Source: JACZXQ01 sp036986155 (GTDB lineage Bacteria > Gemmatimonadota > Gemmatimonadetes > Longimicrobiales > Gaopeijiaceae). Taken from it: a stretch of 15,349 bases of DNA. Within the stretch, counting starts at the first letter, position 1. Each line of letters begins with the position of its first letter. The position numbers were made by a program, and so were the translations under genes. The stretch covers positions 1 through 15,349 of the forward strand of contig BTRA01000074.1 in the NCBI GenBank assembly GCA_036986155.1, in the 5' to 3' direction. Below the pieces are notes generated by a model that was not told where the DNA came from, did not search any database, and saw only the letters and a program-made list of their open reading frames with translations. Shown one piece after another: positions 1-6,437 of the stretch.

Positions 1-749
1 AGTGCGCCGCAACAGCCCTGCGCGCTCGGAGTAACGGCCGCGAACCCGTTGGCCTTGAGGACTCGCGCGGTCGCGTCGTTGACGCGCTTGAAGAGGCCGG
101 CCTGTACACATCCCGACAGGAGCCCGACCCTCGCCGGGCGCAACTCGATCTCGTCGCCGGTGCCCGCCAAGGCGGCGTACGCATCGGGTGGTCCCACCGG
201 CGCCTCCGGAAGCGCCGGGCGGCGCCTACGACCGAGCCGCCGGAGCTTACACCGGCCGCTCGCGGAGAGCATCGCGAGGCCCATGCGGGGCATATGCCAG
301 CGCCTGGGGAGAACCCAGGCGCCTAGGCCGGCCAGTCCCAAGGCCCGCAGCCACCTCGACAGGCGCATGACCGTGCGCATTCGGCCAGGCCGCTGGAACA
401 CCCCGAGCAACGTCCGCATGACCAAGGGTCGCGGTCGCGCGGATGCCGCTACCGCACGAGCATATTCGAGCAGGGTGCCGTATTCCACTCCGGCCGGGCA
501 TACGGGCTCACAGGCACGGCACCCGAGGCAGCGGTCGATGTGTGTTTGGAAGGCCTCCGCAGCCGGATCGATGCGGCCTTCGACCACCGCCCTCATCAAG
601 TAGAGTCGACCGCGGGGAGAGTCGTTTTCGTCGTGCAGTCGCACATAGGTGGGGCAGGCCGGCAGGCAGAGTCCACAGTGCACGCAGGGAAGTAGGCGGT
701 CGCGCTGCCCAGACAGGGCATTGGCCAACGCTCCACCGGGAGACCTCAC
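1..749 (-). CDS. glcF: Glycolate oxidase iron-sulfur subunit GlcF (partial, 3' end beyond window)
   Basis: GlcF is the Fe-S subunit that passes electrons from the GlcD/GlcE flavin subunits towards the membrane quinone pool during glycolate oxidation. The reverse strand encodes two ferredoxin-type 4Fe-4S motifs, CVHCGLCLPACP near the N-terminus and CLGCRACEPVCP about 50 residues later. Then come a GCVQ segment and the first cysteine-rich CCG motif (QGCCGA), where the window edge cuts the gene. About 250 residues are present; the family is usually near 400, so the second cysteine-rich half is missing only because of the window. The start is uncertain. I chose the GTG at 747-749: it leaves about 20 residues before the first Cys, as in known GlcF proteins, and overlaps the stop of a short upstream ORF as GTGA. 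An in-frame GTG at 801-803 has no properly spaced ribosome binding site. It lies downstream of glcE in the order glcD-glcE-glcF. Confidence 0.88.
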   Translation of the reverse strand, partial: MRSPGGALANALSGQRDRLLPCVHCGLCLPACPTYVRLHDENDSPRGRLYLMRAVVEGRIDPAAEAFQTHIDRCLGCRACEPVCPAGVEYGTLLEYARAVAASARPRPLVMRTLLGVFQRPGRMRTVMRLSRWLRALGLAGLGAWVLPRRWHMPRMGLAMLSASGRCKLRRLGRRRRPALPEAPVGPPDAYAALAGTGDEIELRPARVGLLSGCVQAGLFKRVNDATARVLKANGFAAVTPSAQGCCGA

Positions 750-793
750 CGGCAACAGCCTACCTGAGTGATCGGCTGGGTCGGCTCCTTCAT
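746..793 (-). other. 15-codon leader ORF between glcE and glcF
   Basis: Between the glcE stop and the chosen glcF start lies a good Shine-Dalgarno sequence (AAGGGAG, complement of 803-809), 9 nt before an ATG (complement of 791-793). That ATG opens a frame of only 15 codons (begins MKEPTQPITQ, ends GCCR). Its TGA overlaps the GTG proposed for glcF by four bases (GTGA). This arrangement fits translational coupling of glcF to a short leader peptide. It could instead be chance, or a frameshift or base-call error at the 5' end of glcF. I do not recognise the peptide. Confidence 0.35.
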
Positions 794-831
794 TGTCGCT
801 CACTCCCTTCGGTGCGGGCCAGACCCACGGA

Positions 832-2142
832 TCAGAGAAAGCAGAGGCGCCCCGGCGAGAGAATCCCTGCGGGGTCGAACTCCCGCTTCAGAGCGCTCAT
901 CAAGGGTGCAGCGGACCCCGCATCTCCCCATGCACCCACGGCACTCACCAACTCGGACGGCCCTCGCGAGAGCGTCAAGCTACCGCCCTCCGCCTCAAGG
1001 CCCCGTCGCACCCGCTCGATAACCTCGGCCGCACGATCGATCCATCCCTCACCCCGCGCCATCCTCGACATGATCACACGAAGAGCCCCACTCTGCACGT
1101 GGGCGCCCAGCCGAGTGCCCCAACCTTCATCGGGATCGGCAAGCTCACGAAGCTCGTCTGCATGCTGGCAGACCGTCTCGAGTTGTGACGGGAGCAAGCG
1201 CAATCGTACGACCAACTCTGCGCCGCTTTCCAGAGCCTCGACATTGCCAAACAAGTCGGCCGAGGCCCGGCCATCTAACTGCCGAAATGCAGCGGCGCCC
1301 GCAGTGTCAGTCACGATCCGACAAATCTCGTCCGTCGCCTCCGAGGCCTCGAGAATCCTTACAGCGAGGAGCGGTACCGGGCCACCCGATCGTTCACGCT
1401 CCCCGGGCAGTAACATCTCGAGCGCGGCCAACGGTGCCGGCACCGTAGCGATCGCGCGGGCCAACGCAACCAACTCCGCAGCCTCACCGCGAAAAAGGAC
1501 CGTGCGATCGGCAGGTGGCTGCGGGTGGAGCCGAGTGGTGATGGAGGTCAGGACGCCCAGCGTGCCCCAACTCCCGATCGCCAGTTTGAGCACGTCGAAA
1601 CCCGCCACGTTCTTGACCACTCTACCTCCGAGTTCGAGCACCCGCCCGTCCCCCGTCACCAAGCTCACGCCGAGTACGTGGTCCTTCGGTGATCCGTGGT
1701 GGTAGGCGAGTGGCCCGGATGAGGCGGTCGACACGGTAGCAGCCAGTGTGCCCTTGCGAGGGCCAGGCGGGTCGAGAGGCAGCCACTGTCGATGATCGTC
1801 ACACCGGCGTGCCAAGAGATCCAGGCCGATTCCGCCCTCCGCGGTCACGGTGAGGTCGCCAGGCTCGTAGAGTGTGATCCGGTCCATGCGCACAATACTC
1901 AGTACGATGTCGACCGCGCCTGGAGGGTGACCGCCATGCAGCCACGTGCCCTTGCCTGCAGGTACGACGGTCCATCCTTCTTGGCTCGCCAGGCGCAGGA
2001 CCTCGGCGACCTCCGCCTCCGACTCCGGGAATACGACAGCCTGAGGCACCCGGTCGCAGACCGCCCATTGCTCGGCCCGGAACCCCTCGACGACCTGCCC
2101 CTCCGGCAGGCGCTCGCTCAGTACGGCGGCGAGAGCGTTCAT
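832..2142 (-). CDS. glcE: Glycolate oxidase FAD-binding subunit GlcE
   Basis: GlcE is the second flavin-type subunit of the glycolate oxidase complex (glycolate to glyoxylate), a paralogue of GlcD. The 436-residue product has an FAD-binding PCMH-type N-terminal half: PAGKGTWLHGGHP at about 61-73, then the GlcE signature GGRVVKNVAGFDVLKLAIGS at about 172-191, continuing into a WGTLGVLT stretch. The C-terminus, FDPAGILSPGR, is the usual end of the FAD-linked oxidase C-terminal domain. It is longer than the roughly 350-residue Escherichia coli GlcE, the extra length lying in the C-terminal half. Its ATG overlaps the glcD stop by four bases (ATGA, 2139-2142), so it is translationally coupled to glcD. 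An 82-bp gap holding a short ORF separates it from glcF. Confidence 0.9.
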   Translation of the reverse strand: MNALAAVLSERLPEGQVVEGFRAEQWAVCDRVPQAVVFPESEAEVAEVLRLASQEGWTVVPAGKGTWLHGGHPPGAVDIVLSIVRMDRITLYEPGDLTVTAEGGIGLDLLARRCDDHRQWLPLDPPGPRKGTLAATVSTASSGPLAYHHGSPKDHVLGVSLVTGDGRVLELGGRVVKNVAGFDVLKLAIGSWGTLGVLTSITTRLHPQPPADRTVLFRGEAAELVALARAIATVPAPLAALEMLLPGERERSGGPVPLLAVRILEASEATDEICRIVTDTAGAAAFRQLDGRASADLFGNVEALESGAELVVRLRLLPSQLETVCQHADELRELADPDEGWGTRLGAHVQSGALRVIMSRMARGEGWIDRAAEVIERVRRGLEAEGGSLTLSRGPSELVSAVGAWGDAGSAAPLMSALKREFDPAGILSPGRLCFL

Positions 2143-3527
2143 GGCAAGACCTTACCGGGGTTCATGCCGCCCCAGGGATCGAACGCCTTCTTGGTCGCCC
2201 TCATGACCTCGAGCACGTCAGGGGAGTGGACCAACCTCATATAGGCCCGCTTGTCCAACCCGACCCCGTGCTCCCCCGTGATGGTCCCGCCCGCCTCGAC
2301 GCACACCGCCATGATCTCACGCGACGCCTGCTCGACGCGGGCGAGTTCCTCCTCGTCCGATCGGTCGAAGAGAATGTTCGGATGGAGGTTTCCGTCACCA
2401 GCATGAAAAACGTTGGCCACCCTGAGGCCGTAGCGGTGGCCGATCTCCCTGATGGACCGCAGCACTTCCGGAAGGCGCGTCCGCGGCACCGTGGCATCCT
2501 GCACAAAGAGATCGGGCGCGACGCGGCCGAAGGCACCGAACGCATTCTTGCGCCCCTGCCATAAGCCCAATCGCTCCTTTTCGCTGCGGGCTCGCCTCAC
2601 ATCCCGGGCTCCCCTCTCCCAGCAGCAGCCCTCCGCCTCCTCGGCCTCGGAGTCCAGCCCCGCCTCGATCCCGTCGAACTCGATCACCAGGGCAGCTTCG
2701 ACGTCGACCGGATAGCCCGCCGCGAAGATGCTGGCCTCAACTGCCTGAATCGTCTCACGGTCGATGATCTCCAGCGCGGCCGGCAGAAGGCCACGAGCCA
2801 CGATCGCGGATACGGCTTCCCCGGCATCCTCCAGCCGGTCGAACATGGCCAGCAGCGTGCGAGTCGCCGGTGGGATGGGAAGCAGTTGCACCTCGATTTC
2901 GGTGGCGATGCCGAAGCAACCCTCCGAGCCGACGAACACACCCATCAGGTCGTAGCCGACCGCGTCTCGGCCGAGTCCGCCCAGACGGAGCACCTCTCCG
3001 TCGTAACGAACCACCGTGAGGCCGGTGACATACCTGGAGGTCACTCCATATTTCAGGCAGTGGGGGCCACCGGAGTTCTCGGCCACATTCCCACCGATCG
3101 TGCACGCGCTTTGGGACGACGGATCGGGCGCATAGAAGAGGCCGTGAGGCCTCGCGGCCTCGGTGAGATCGGCGTTGATCACTCCCGGCTGTAACAGGGC
3201 GAGTCGACTCTCGCGATCGAGGTGGACGATCCTGTTCATGCGGGGGGTCGCGACGATAACCGCACCGGGTCCCGCAATCGCCCCTCCCGAGAGCCCCGTG
3301 CCGGCACCCCGTGGGACGACGGGCACCCCTGCTTGGGCCAAGCGCACCATCACCTGTGATACCTCATCCGTATCCACTGGAAAGACTACGGCGCCCGGTG
3401 CTCGCCGGTACGACGTCAGGGCGTCGGATTCGTACGCGAGGAGCCGGACGGGGTCGGTGATGACCCACCGCTCTCCGACGATTGCTCTAAGATCGGCGGT
3501 CACCTCGGAGGATAGCGGTGAGGACAC
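2139..3527 (-). CDS. glcD: Glycolate oxidase catalytic subunit GlcD (FAD-linked oxidase)
   Basis: GlcD is the catalytic FAD subunit that oxidises glycolate (and often D-lactate) to the 2-oxoacid. The 462-residue length is normal. The PCMH-type FAD-binding domain shows RGAGTGLSGGA at 73-83 and PDPSSQSACTIGGNVAENSG at about 134-153. The C-terminal FAD-oxidase domain shows HAGDGNLHP at 375-383 (metal and substrate site), GEHGVG at 418-423 and the ending FDPWGGMNPGK. The start is a GTG with only a weak ribosome binding site, 4 nt after the stop of the upstream hydrolase gene, which suggests translation by coupling. A close paralogue such as D-lactate dehydrogenase cannot be excluded from GlcD alone, but GlcE and GlcF next to it make glycolate oxidase the better call. 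It has an unusual acidic, Cys-rich stretch (EEAEGCCWERG) at about 296-306. Confidence 0.92.
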   Translation of the reverse strand: MSSPLSSEVTADLRAIVGERWVITDPVRLLAYESDALTSYRRAPGAVVFPVDTDEVSQVMVRLAQAGVPVVPRGAGTGLSGGAIAGPGAVIVATPRMNRIVHLDRESRLALLQPGVINADLTEAARPHGLFYAPDPSSQSACTIGGNVAENSGGPHCLKYGVTSRYVTGLTVVRYDGEVLRLGGLGRDAVGYDLMGVFVGSEGCFGIATEIEVQLLPIPPATRTLLAMFDRLEDAGEAVSAIVARGLLPAALEIIDRETIQAVEASIFAAGYPVDVEAALVIEFDGIEAGLDSEAEEAEGCCWERGARDVRRARSEKERLGLWQGRKNAFGAFGRVAPDLFVQDATVPRTRLPEVLRSIREIGHRYGLRVANVFHAGDGNLHPNILFDRSDEEELARVEQASREIMAVCVEAGGTITGEHGVGLDKRAYMRLVHSPDVLEVMRATKKAFDPWGGMNPGKVLP

Positions 3528-3531
3528 GGCT

Positions 3532-4263
3532 TCAGTTCTGGGAAACGTGGTGCATGAGCGCCTCGACGCTCTTGAGCGCCGCGCCTCTTAGACCATCCTC
3601 GAGGGTGTCGCCATATACGAGCCCGAGAATCTCTGCGGGGGTTGCGCCCGGGCGTGACGAGACGATGCCCTCGACCTGGCTGATGCGATCGTGCCGGTGC
3701 GCCTCGTAGGCGTCGAGCGTCCCGGGCACATCCTCGATCGACGGCCCGTGGGCCGGGTACATCACTCGGGGCGCAAGGTCTCGCAGGCGCGCCAGAGACG
3801 CCAAGTAATCCGCCACACACCCCGGATACTCGCCGACCCACGTGGTGTCACCCTCTCCCAGAATCAAATCCCCCGGGAAAACAGCGCCGGCATCCGGCCA
3901 ATGGAACGACAAATGGGGCTTGCTGTGCCCCGGCGTCTCGATGGCAACCAAGGCTCCGTGATCCGTCTCGACCGCCTCGCCGTCCGTCAAGACGGTACCG
4001 GCCCCATGCCTCACGCCGAGCACGGGCGCCCCGAGGGCCGAGGCCACCGCTTCGGCTGCACCGGAATGGTCCGGATGACCGTGCGTGAGAAGAACCACAA
4101 CTCGCCGAGCCCCATTCGCCTCACGCACGACGGCCCGTACGTGGTCCTCCACGTCCGGGCCGGGATCGATGATCGCGACGACGTCCGAGCCGACGAAATA
4201 GGTGCGAGTTCCATCCAATGTGAAAGGGCCACGATTACCGGCGTTGATGTACCGCGGCTCCAC
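3532..4263 (-). CDS. LACTB2-like metallo-beta-lactamase-fold hydrolase
   Basis: This is a 243-residue MBL-fold metallohydrolase. The metal-binding motif THGHPDH is at 60-66 (H61, H63, D65, H66), with further ligands H113 (TPGHSKPH), D132 (FPGDLILG) and H172 (YPAHGPS). After the MBL core, residues from about 188 onward (HRHDRISQVEGIV...) match the small winged-helix tail typical of LACTB2-type proteins. Animal LACTB2 is a mitochondrial endoribonuclease; bacterial members are mostly uncharacterised, so the substrate is unknown. A glyoxalase-II-like thioesterase role is also possible. It starts with GTG, 17 nt after the GAF gene, and ends 4 nt before glcD, so it belongs to the glycolate oxidase transcription unit. 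It has no signal peptide and is probably cytoplasmic. Confidence 0.82.
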   Translation of the reverse strand: MEPRYINAGNRGPFTLDGTRTYFVGSDVVAIIDPGPDVEDHVRAVVREANGARRVVVLLTHGHPDHSGAAEAVASALGAPVLGVRHGAGTVLTDGEAVETDHGALVAIETPGHSKPHLSFHWPDAGAVFPGDLILGEGDTTWVGEYPGCVADYLASLARLRDLAPRVMYPAHGPSIEDVPGTLDAYEAHRHDRISQVEGIVSSRPGATPAEILGLVYGDTLEDGLRGAALKSVEALMHHVSQN

Positions 4264-4280
4264 CTCTCTTACAGGCTTGG

Positions 4281-4751
4281 CTAGCGGTCCTCTGCGGCAA
4301 GCTGCTCCGCGAGCTTGTCCGCCACCGCCTCGACAGCGTCGAGATCCGCCTGCTCGAATGCCGCTTCAGCCCTGCTGTCGATGTCGATCTGACCGAATAT
4401 CTTTTCGCCCGCGCGTATCAGCACCACCAACTCGGATTTCACGTGTGGATCACAGGCCAAGTAATTATCGACCTTCGTGACGTCTTCGATATTCTGGTTG
4501 GCACCTTGCTCCACGGCGGTGCCGCACACCCCGGTTCCCACCGGGATCTTCGAGTGCTCCGTCGCCGTGCCGACGTAATTGTGGAGCCAAAGTTGGTTTT
4601 CGTCGGTGTTGAGAAGGTACACACCCACCCAGTCGAACCGATCATCCGAACTAGAGATCGTCTTGACCGCAGACCTCAAAAGGGCATCGGACAGGTGTCC
4701 CTCGTCCCTCAGATCTTGAATCTCCTTAACTACCTCACTCGCCTCGAACAT
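4281..4751 (-). CDS. GAF-domain protein, free methionine-(R)-sulfoxide reductase-like, resolving Cys absent
   Basis: A single GAF domain fills the 156 residues, with the layout of free methionine-(R)-sulfoxide reductases (fRMsr, Escherichia coli YebR/MsrC). Family motifs seen are FDWVGVYLL at about 39-47, IPVGTGVCGTAV at 69-80, YLACDPHVKSELVV at about 97-110 and IDIDSR at 122-127. The only cysteines are C76 and C100. C100 aligns with the catalytic Cys of the family and C76 with the middle one. The place of the resolving Cys, three residues before IPVG, is H66. E107, D123 and D125 match the substrate-binding acidic residues known from fRMsr. It may therefore be a reductase using C76 or an external thiol, or a GAF sensor that kept the pocket. 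It is the first gene of the glycolate oxidase unit, behind a promoter-like site. Confidence 0.8.
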   Translation of the reverse strand: MFEASEVVKEIQDLRDEGHLSDALLRSAVKTISSSDDRFDWVGVYLLNTDENQLWLHNYVGTATEHSKIPVGTGVCGTAVEQGANQNIEDVTKVDNYLACDPHVKSELVVLIRAGEKIFGQIDIDSRAEAAFEQADLDAVEAVADKLAEQLAAEDR

Positions 4752-4783
4752 TGGCCTCGTTCCGGTTACTCGTCATGGGCTGC

Positions 4784-4812
4784 GGATCCCGGGGATCCCA
4801 GGGAATTCCTGG
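4784..4812. repeat. Two adjacent palindromes in the leader of the GAF-MBL-glcDEF unit
   Basis: Two perfect inverted repeats lie side by side. The first is GGATCCC-G-GGGATCC (4784-4798). The second is CCAGG-GAATT-CCTGG (4798-4812), which shares one base with it. They sit between the promoter-like site at 4820-4848 and the GAF gene start at 4751, so they would fall in the 5' untranslated region. They could form RNA hairpins or be operator half-sites. There is no T-run, so a simple intrinsic terminator is unlikely. Confidence 0.5.
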
Positions 4813-4819
4813 ACCGAGA

Positions 4820-4848
4820 AGGGTAGACACGCTTTCTGGCAGGGTCAA
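4820..4848 (-). promoter_or_regulatory. Candidate sigma-70-type promoter for the GAF-MBL-glcDEF unit
   Basis: On the reverse strand, TTGACC (complement of 4843-4848) is followed after 17 bp by TACCCT (complement of 4820-4825). The -35 matches the consensus at 5 of 6 bases, the -10 at only 3 of 6. The spacing and position, about 70 bp before the first gene of the unit and in the only sizeable gap (4752-4874), support it. The weak -10 would fit an activated promoter. Confidence 0.45.
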
Positions 4849-4874
4849 GCCTCCTTGCCCGGTTCCGGTGCGAT

Positions 4875-5945
4875 TTACCTGGGTGTGAAGTCGGCCTCGG
4901 TGTCTAGGCTTCGCACGAAGGCGGCGAGGAGCTGAGCGGCACTGTTCAGGTCCCTAAGGCTCACCACCTCGTTCGGAGAGTGCATATAGCGGTTGGGGAC
5001 GGATACGAGACCCGTCGGCACCCCGGAACGCGTGAGGAAGATGGAATCCGCGTCGGTCCGAGTGGCCTTGGGAGCGGCCTGAAGGCTATGTGGGATCCCC
5101 TCAGTCGTTGCGATCTCCGCCAGGCGCTCGAAGACGATGGGGTGTACCGCCGAGCCACGGGTGAGCACCGGGCCACCGCCAATCTCGTGATCGCCCAACT
5201 CTTTCTTCTCGATATCGGGCACGTCGGTGCTGAAGGTCACGTCGACCACCAACGCGACGTCGGGCTCGAGCGCATAAGCGCTGCTGCGGGCCCCACCACC
5301 TGAGCCGCCACCAATCTCCTCCTGTACGGTGGCGACGGCGATCGTAGCGGCCCCGGCCGGGTCGGTAGAAAGCAGCCGTGCAGCCTCGAGTACCACGAAA
5401 GCCCCGATCCGGTTGTCGACCGCCCGGCTCGCGACCAGGTCACCCGCGAGGCTGACCAACTCGGCGGCAATGATCATTGGATCGCCAACACGAATCCCCA
5501 TCGAGACGACCTCGTCTTTGTCTTTCGCACCGACGTCCACCCAGAGGTCGCGGATCTGCGCGGCGCGCTTCCGCTCGTCTTCCCTGAGGAGATGGACGGC
5601 CTTCTTGCCGACGATACCGACGCGATCCCCGTCTTCGCCGAGGATTGTCACGCGCTGCCCCACCAGCACCTGAGGATCCCAACCCCCGATCTCATCGATG
5701 AACAGAAAGCCATCATCGTCGATGTGAGTGATCTGCAGTCCGATCTCGTCGATATGCCCGGCGAGCATCACTCTCGGCTTGCCCGCAGGGTTCACCACCG
5801 CAACGGAGTTACCGGCAACGTCGGTGTGGACTTCGTCGGCGAAGCCGGCGGCCTCCTCCCGCCACACTCTCGCGGCCCGCACCTCGAACCCTGAGGGCCC
5901 CGGGGCGTCGAGGAGTCGCTCCAGGAATCCCTCACGGGCCGTCAT
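4875..5945 (-). CDS. M42-family metallo-aminopeptidase
   Basis: This is a 356-residue co-catalytic metallopeptidase of family M42 (glutamyl aminopeptidase / tetrahedral aminopeptidase / 'endoglucanase M' type). These usually form cytoplasmic tetrahedral dodecamers that finish the breakdown of short peptides. The sequence shows the metal and catalytic residues AGHIDEIG (H64, D66), VDNR (D177), VQEEIG (catalytic E209, ligand E210), VVDVTFSTD (D235) and YMHSPNE (H322). The length is normal. After EEIG, where relatives usually have a short LRGA-type loop, this protein has a glycine-rich GGSGGGARSSAY insertion-like stretch at about 213-224. It is the second gene of a pair: its ATG overlaps the fxsA stop (ATGA, 5942-5945). 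A gap of 123 bp follows before the next minus-strand gene. The exact substrate cannot be told from sequence. Confidence 0.9.
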   Translation of the reverse strand: MTAREGFLERLLDAPGPSGFEVRAARVWREEAAGFADEVHTDVAGNSVAVVNPAGKPRVMLAGHIDEIGLQITHIDDDGFLFIDEIGGWDPQVLVGQRVTILGEDGDRVGIVGKKAVHLLREDERKRAAQIRDLWVDVGAKDKDEVVSMGIRVGDPMIIAAELVSLAGDLVASRAVDNRIGAFVVLEAARLLSTDPAGAATIAVATVQEEIGGGSGGGARSSAYALEPDVALVVDVTFSTDVPDIEKKELGDHEIGGGPVLTRGSAVHPIVFERLAEIATTEGIPHSLQAAPKATRTDADSIFLTRSGVPTGLVSVPNRYMHSPNEVVSLRDLNSAAQLLAAFVRSLDTEADFTPR

Positions 5946-6412
5946 GGAAGCTTGGTGTCGATAACGGTGACTCTCATGGCCCCCTCACGGATTCGTTTCT
6001 CCAAGCGCTGTCGCACGAGCTTCTGAATGGCCCTGCGTGACGGGGGGAGCAGGAGCGAGAAACCCAAGATATCGGTAAGGATACCAGGAGTCAGTAGGAG
6101 GGCACCGCCAATCAGGATCGCCAAGCCGTCCATGATGGCCTGGGCGGGAAGACGGCCCTGGGCTATTTCGGCTTGGAGCGCCCAGAGTGTCTTGAGTCCC
6201 TCGAGGCGCGCCATACCCGCTCCGATCACGCCCGTCGTGATCACGAGAGCGAGGGTGGGAAACAATCCCACGACCTGCCCCAATTGGATAAGCAACACGA
6301 GCTCGAGGATGGGCACCACGATGAATAGAAGTGCCAGTCGGCCAAAGAGGGTCATGGCGGGTCGTACACCCCCCTGTGGGGCTTCGGTCCCGGTCGCTTG
6401 CTCGGTCGACAC
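5942..6412 (-). CDS. fxsA: FxsA-family cytoplasmic membrane protein
   Basis: FxsA proteins are small inner-membrane proteins; in Escherichia coli overproduction relieves phage T7 exclusion by the F plasmid, and the normal role is unclear. Visible features are a first hydrophobic segment (LALLFIVVPILELVLLIQLG), a second (TLALVITTGVIGAGMARL), the family stretch GRLPAQAIMDGLAILIGGAL, LLLTPGILTDILGFSLLLPP, and a basic C-terminal tail. I chose a GTG start at 6410-6412 because an AAAGGA ribosome binding site lies 9 nt upstream. That gives 156 residues with a polar N-terminal extension before the usual MTLFGR start. Alternatives are the ATG at 6353-6355 (137 residues, the usual family start) and an ATG at 6437-6439 (165 residues), which would overlap the divergent ispH start. 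It is coupled to the M42 peptidase gene by a 4-bp overlap. Confidence 0.85.
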   Translation of the reverse strand: MSTEQATGTEAPQGGVRPAMTLFGRLALLFIVVPILELVLLIQLGQVVGLFPTLALVITTGVIGAGMARLEGLKTLWALQAEIAQGRLPAQAIMDGLAILIGGALLLTPGILTDILGFSLLLPPSRRAIQKLVRQRLEKRIREGAMRVTVIDTKLP

Positions 6413-6421
6413 GTTTTCGTT

Positions 6422-6427
6422 TCCTTT
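6422..6427 (-). promoter_or_regulatory. Ribosome binding site deciding the fxsA start
   Basis: The complement reads AAAGGA, 9 nt before the GTG at 6410-6412. It supports that start over the ATG at 6437-6439, which would need a ribosome binding site inside ispH coding sequence. The whole fxsA-ispH divergent gap is then only 25 bp, so promoters for each gene must lie within the other's 5' end or in this short stretch. Confidence 0.5.
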
Positions 6428-6437
6428 GATGACGCCC

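Noticed and set aside
443..1705. 420-codon open frame on the plus strand
   Set aside because: It runs antisense to glcF and glcE, which have clear family motifs. Its translation is Arg/Ser/Pro-rich and matches nothing I recognise; such frames are usual in GC-rich DNA.
4784..4812. Cluster of GGATCC, CCCGGG, GGATCC and GAATTC sites resembling a cloning-vector polylinker
   Set aside because: Only short pieces match a polylinker (e.g. CCCGGGGATCC). The flanks continue smoothly into a promoter-like site and native genes, so vector contamination or a join artefact is unlikely, though a read-level check would settle it.
6027..6437. In-frame upstream extension of ispH giving 548 residues
   Set aside because: The extra 137 codons lie antisense to fxsA, and the IspH family N-terminus begins at the ATG at 6438.
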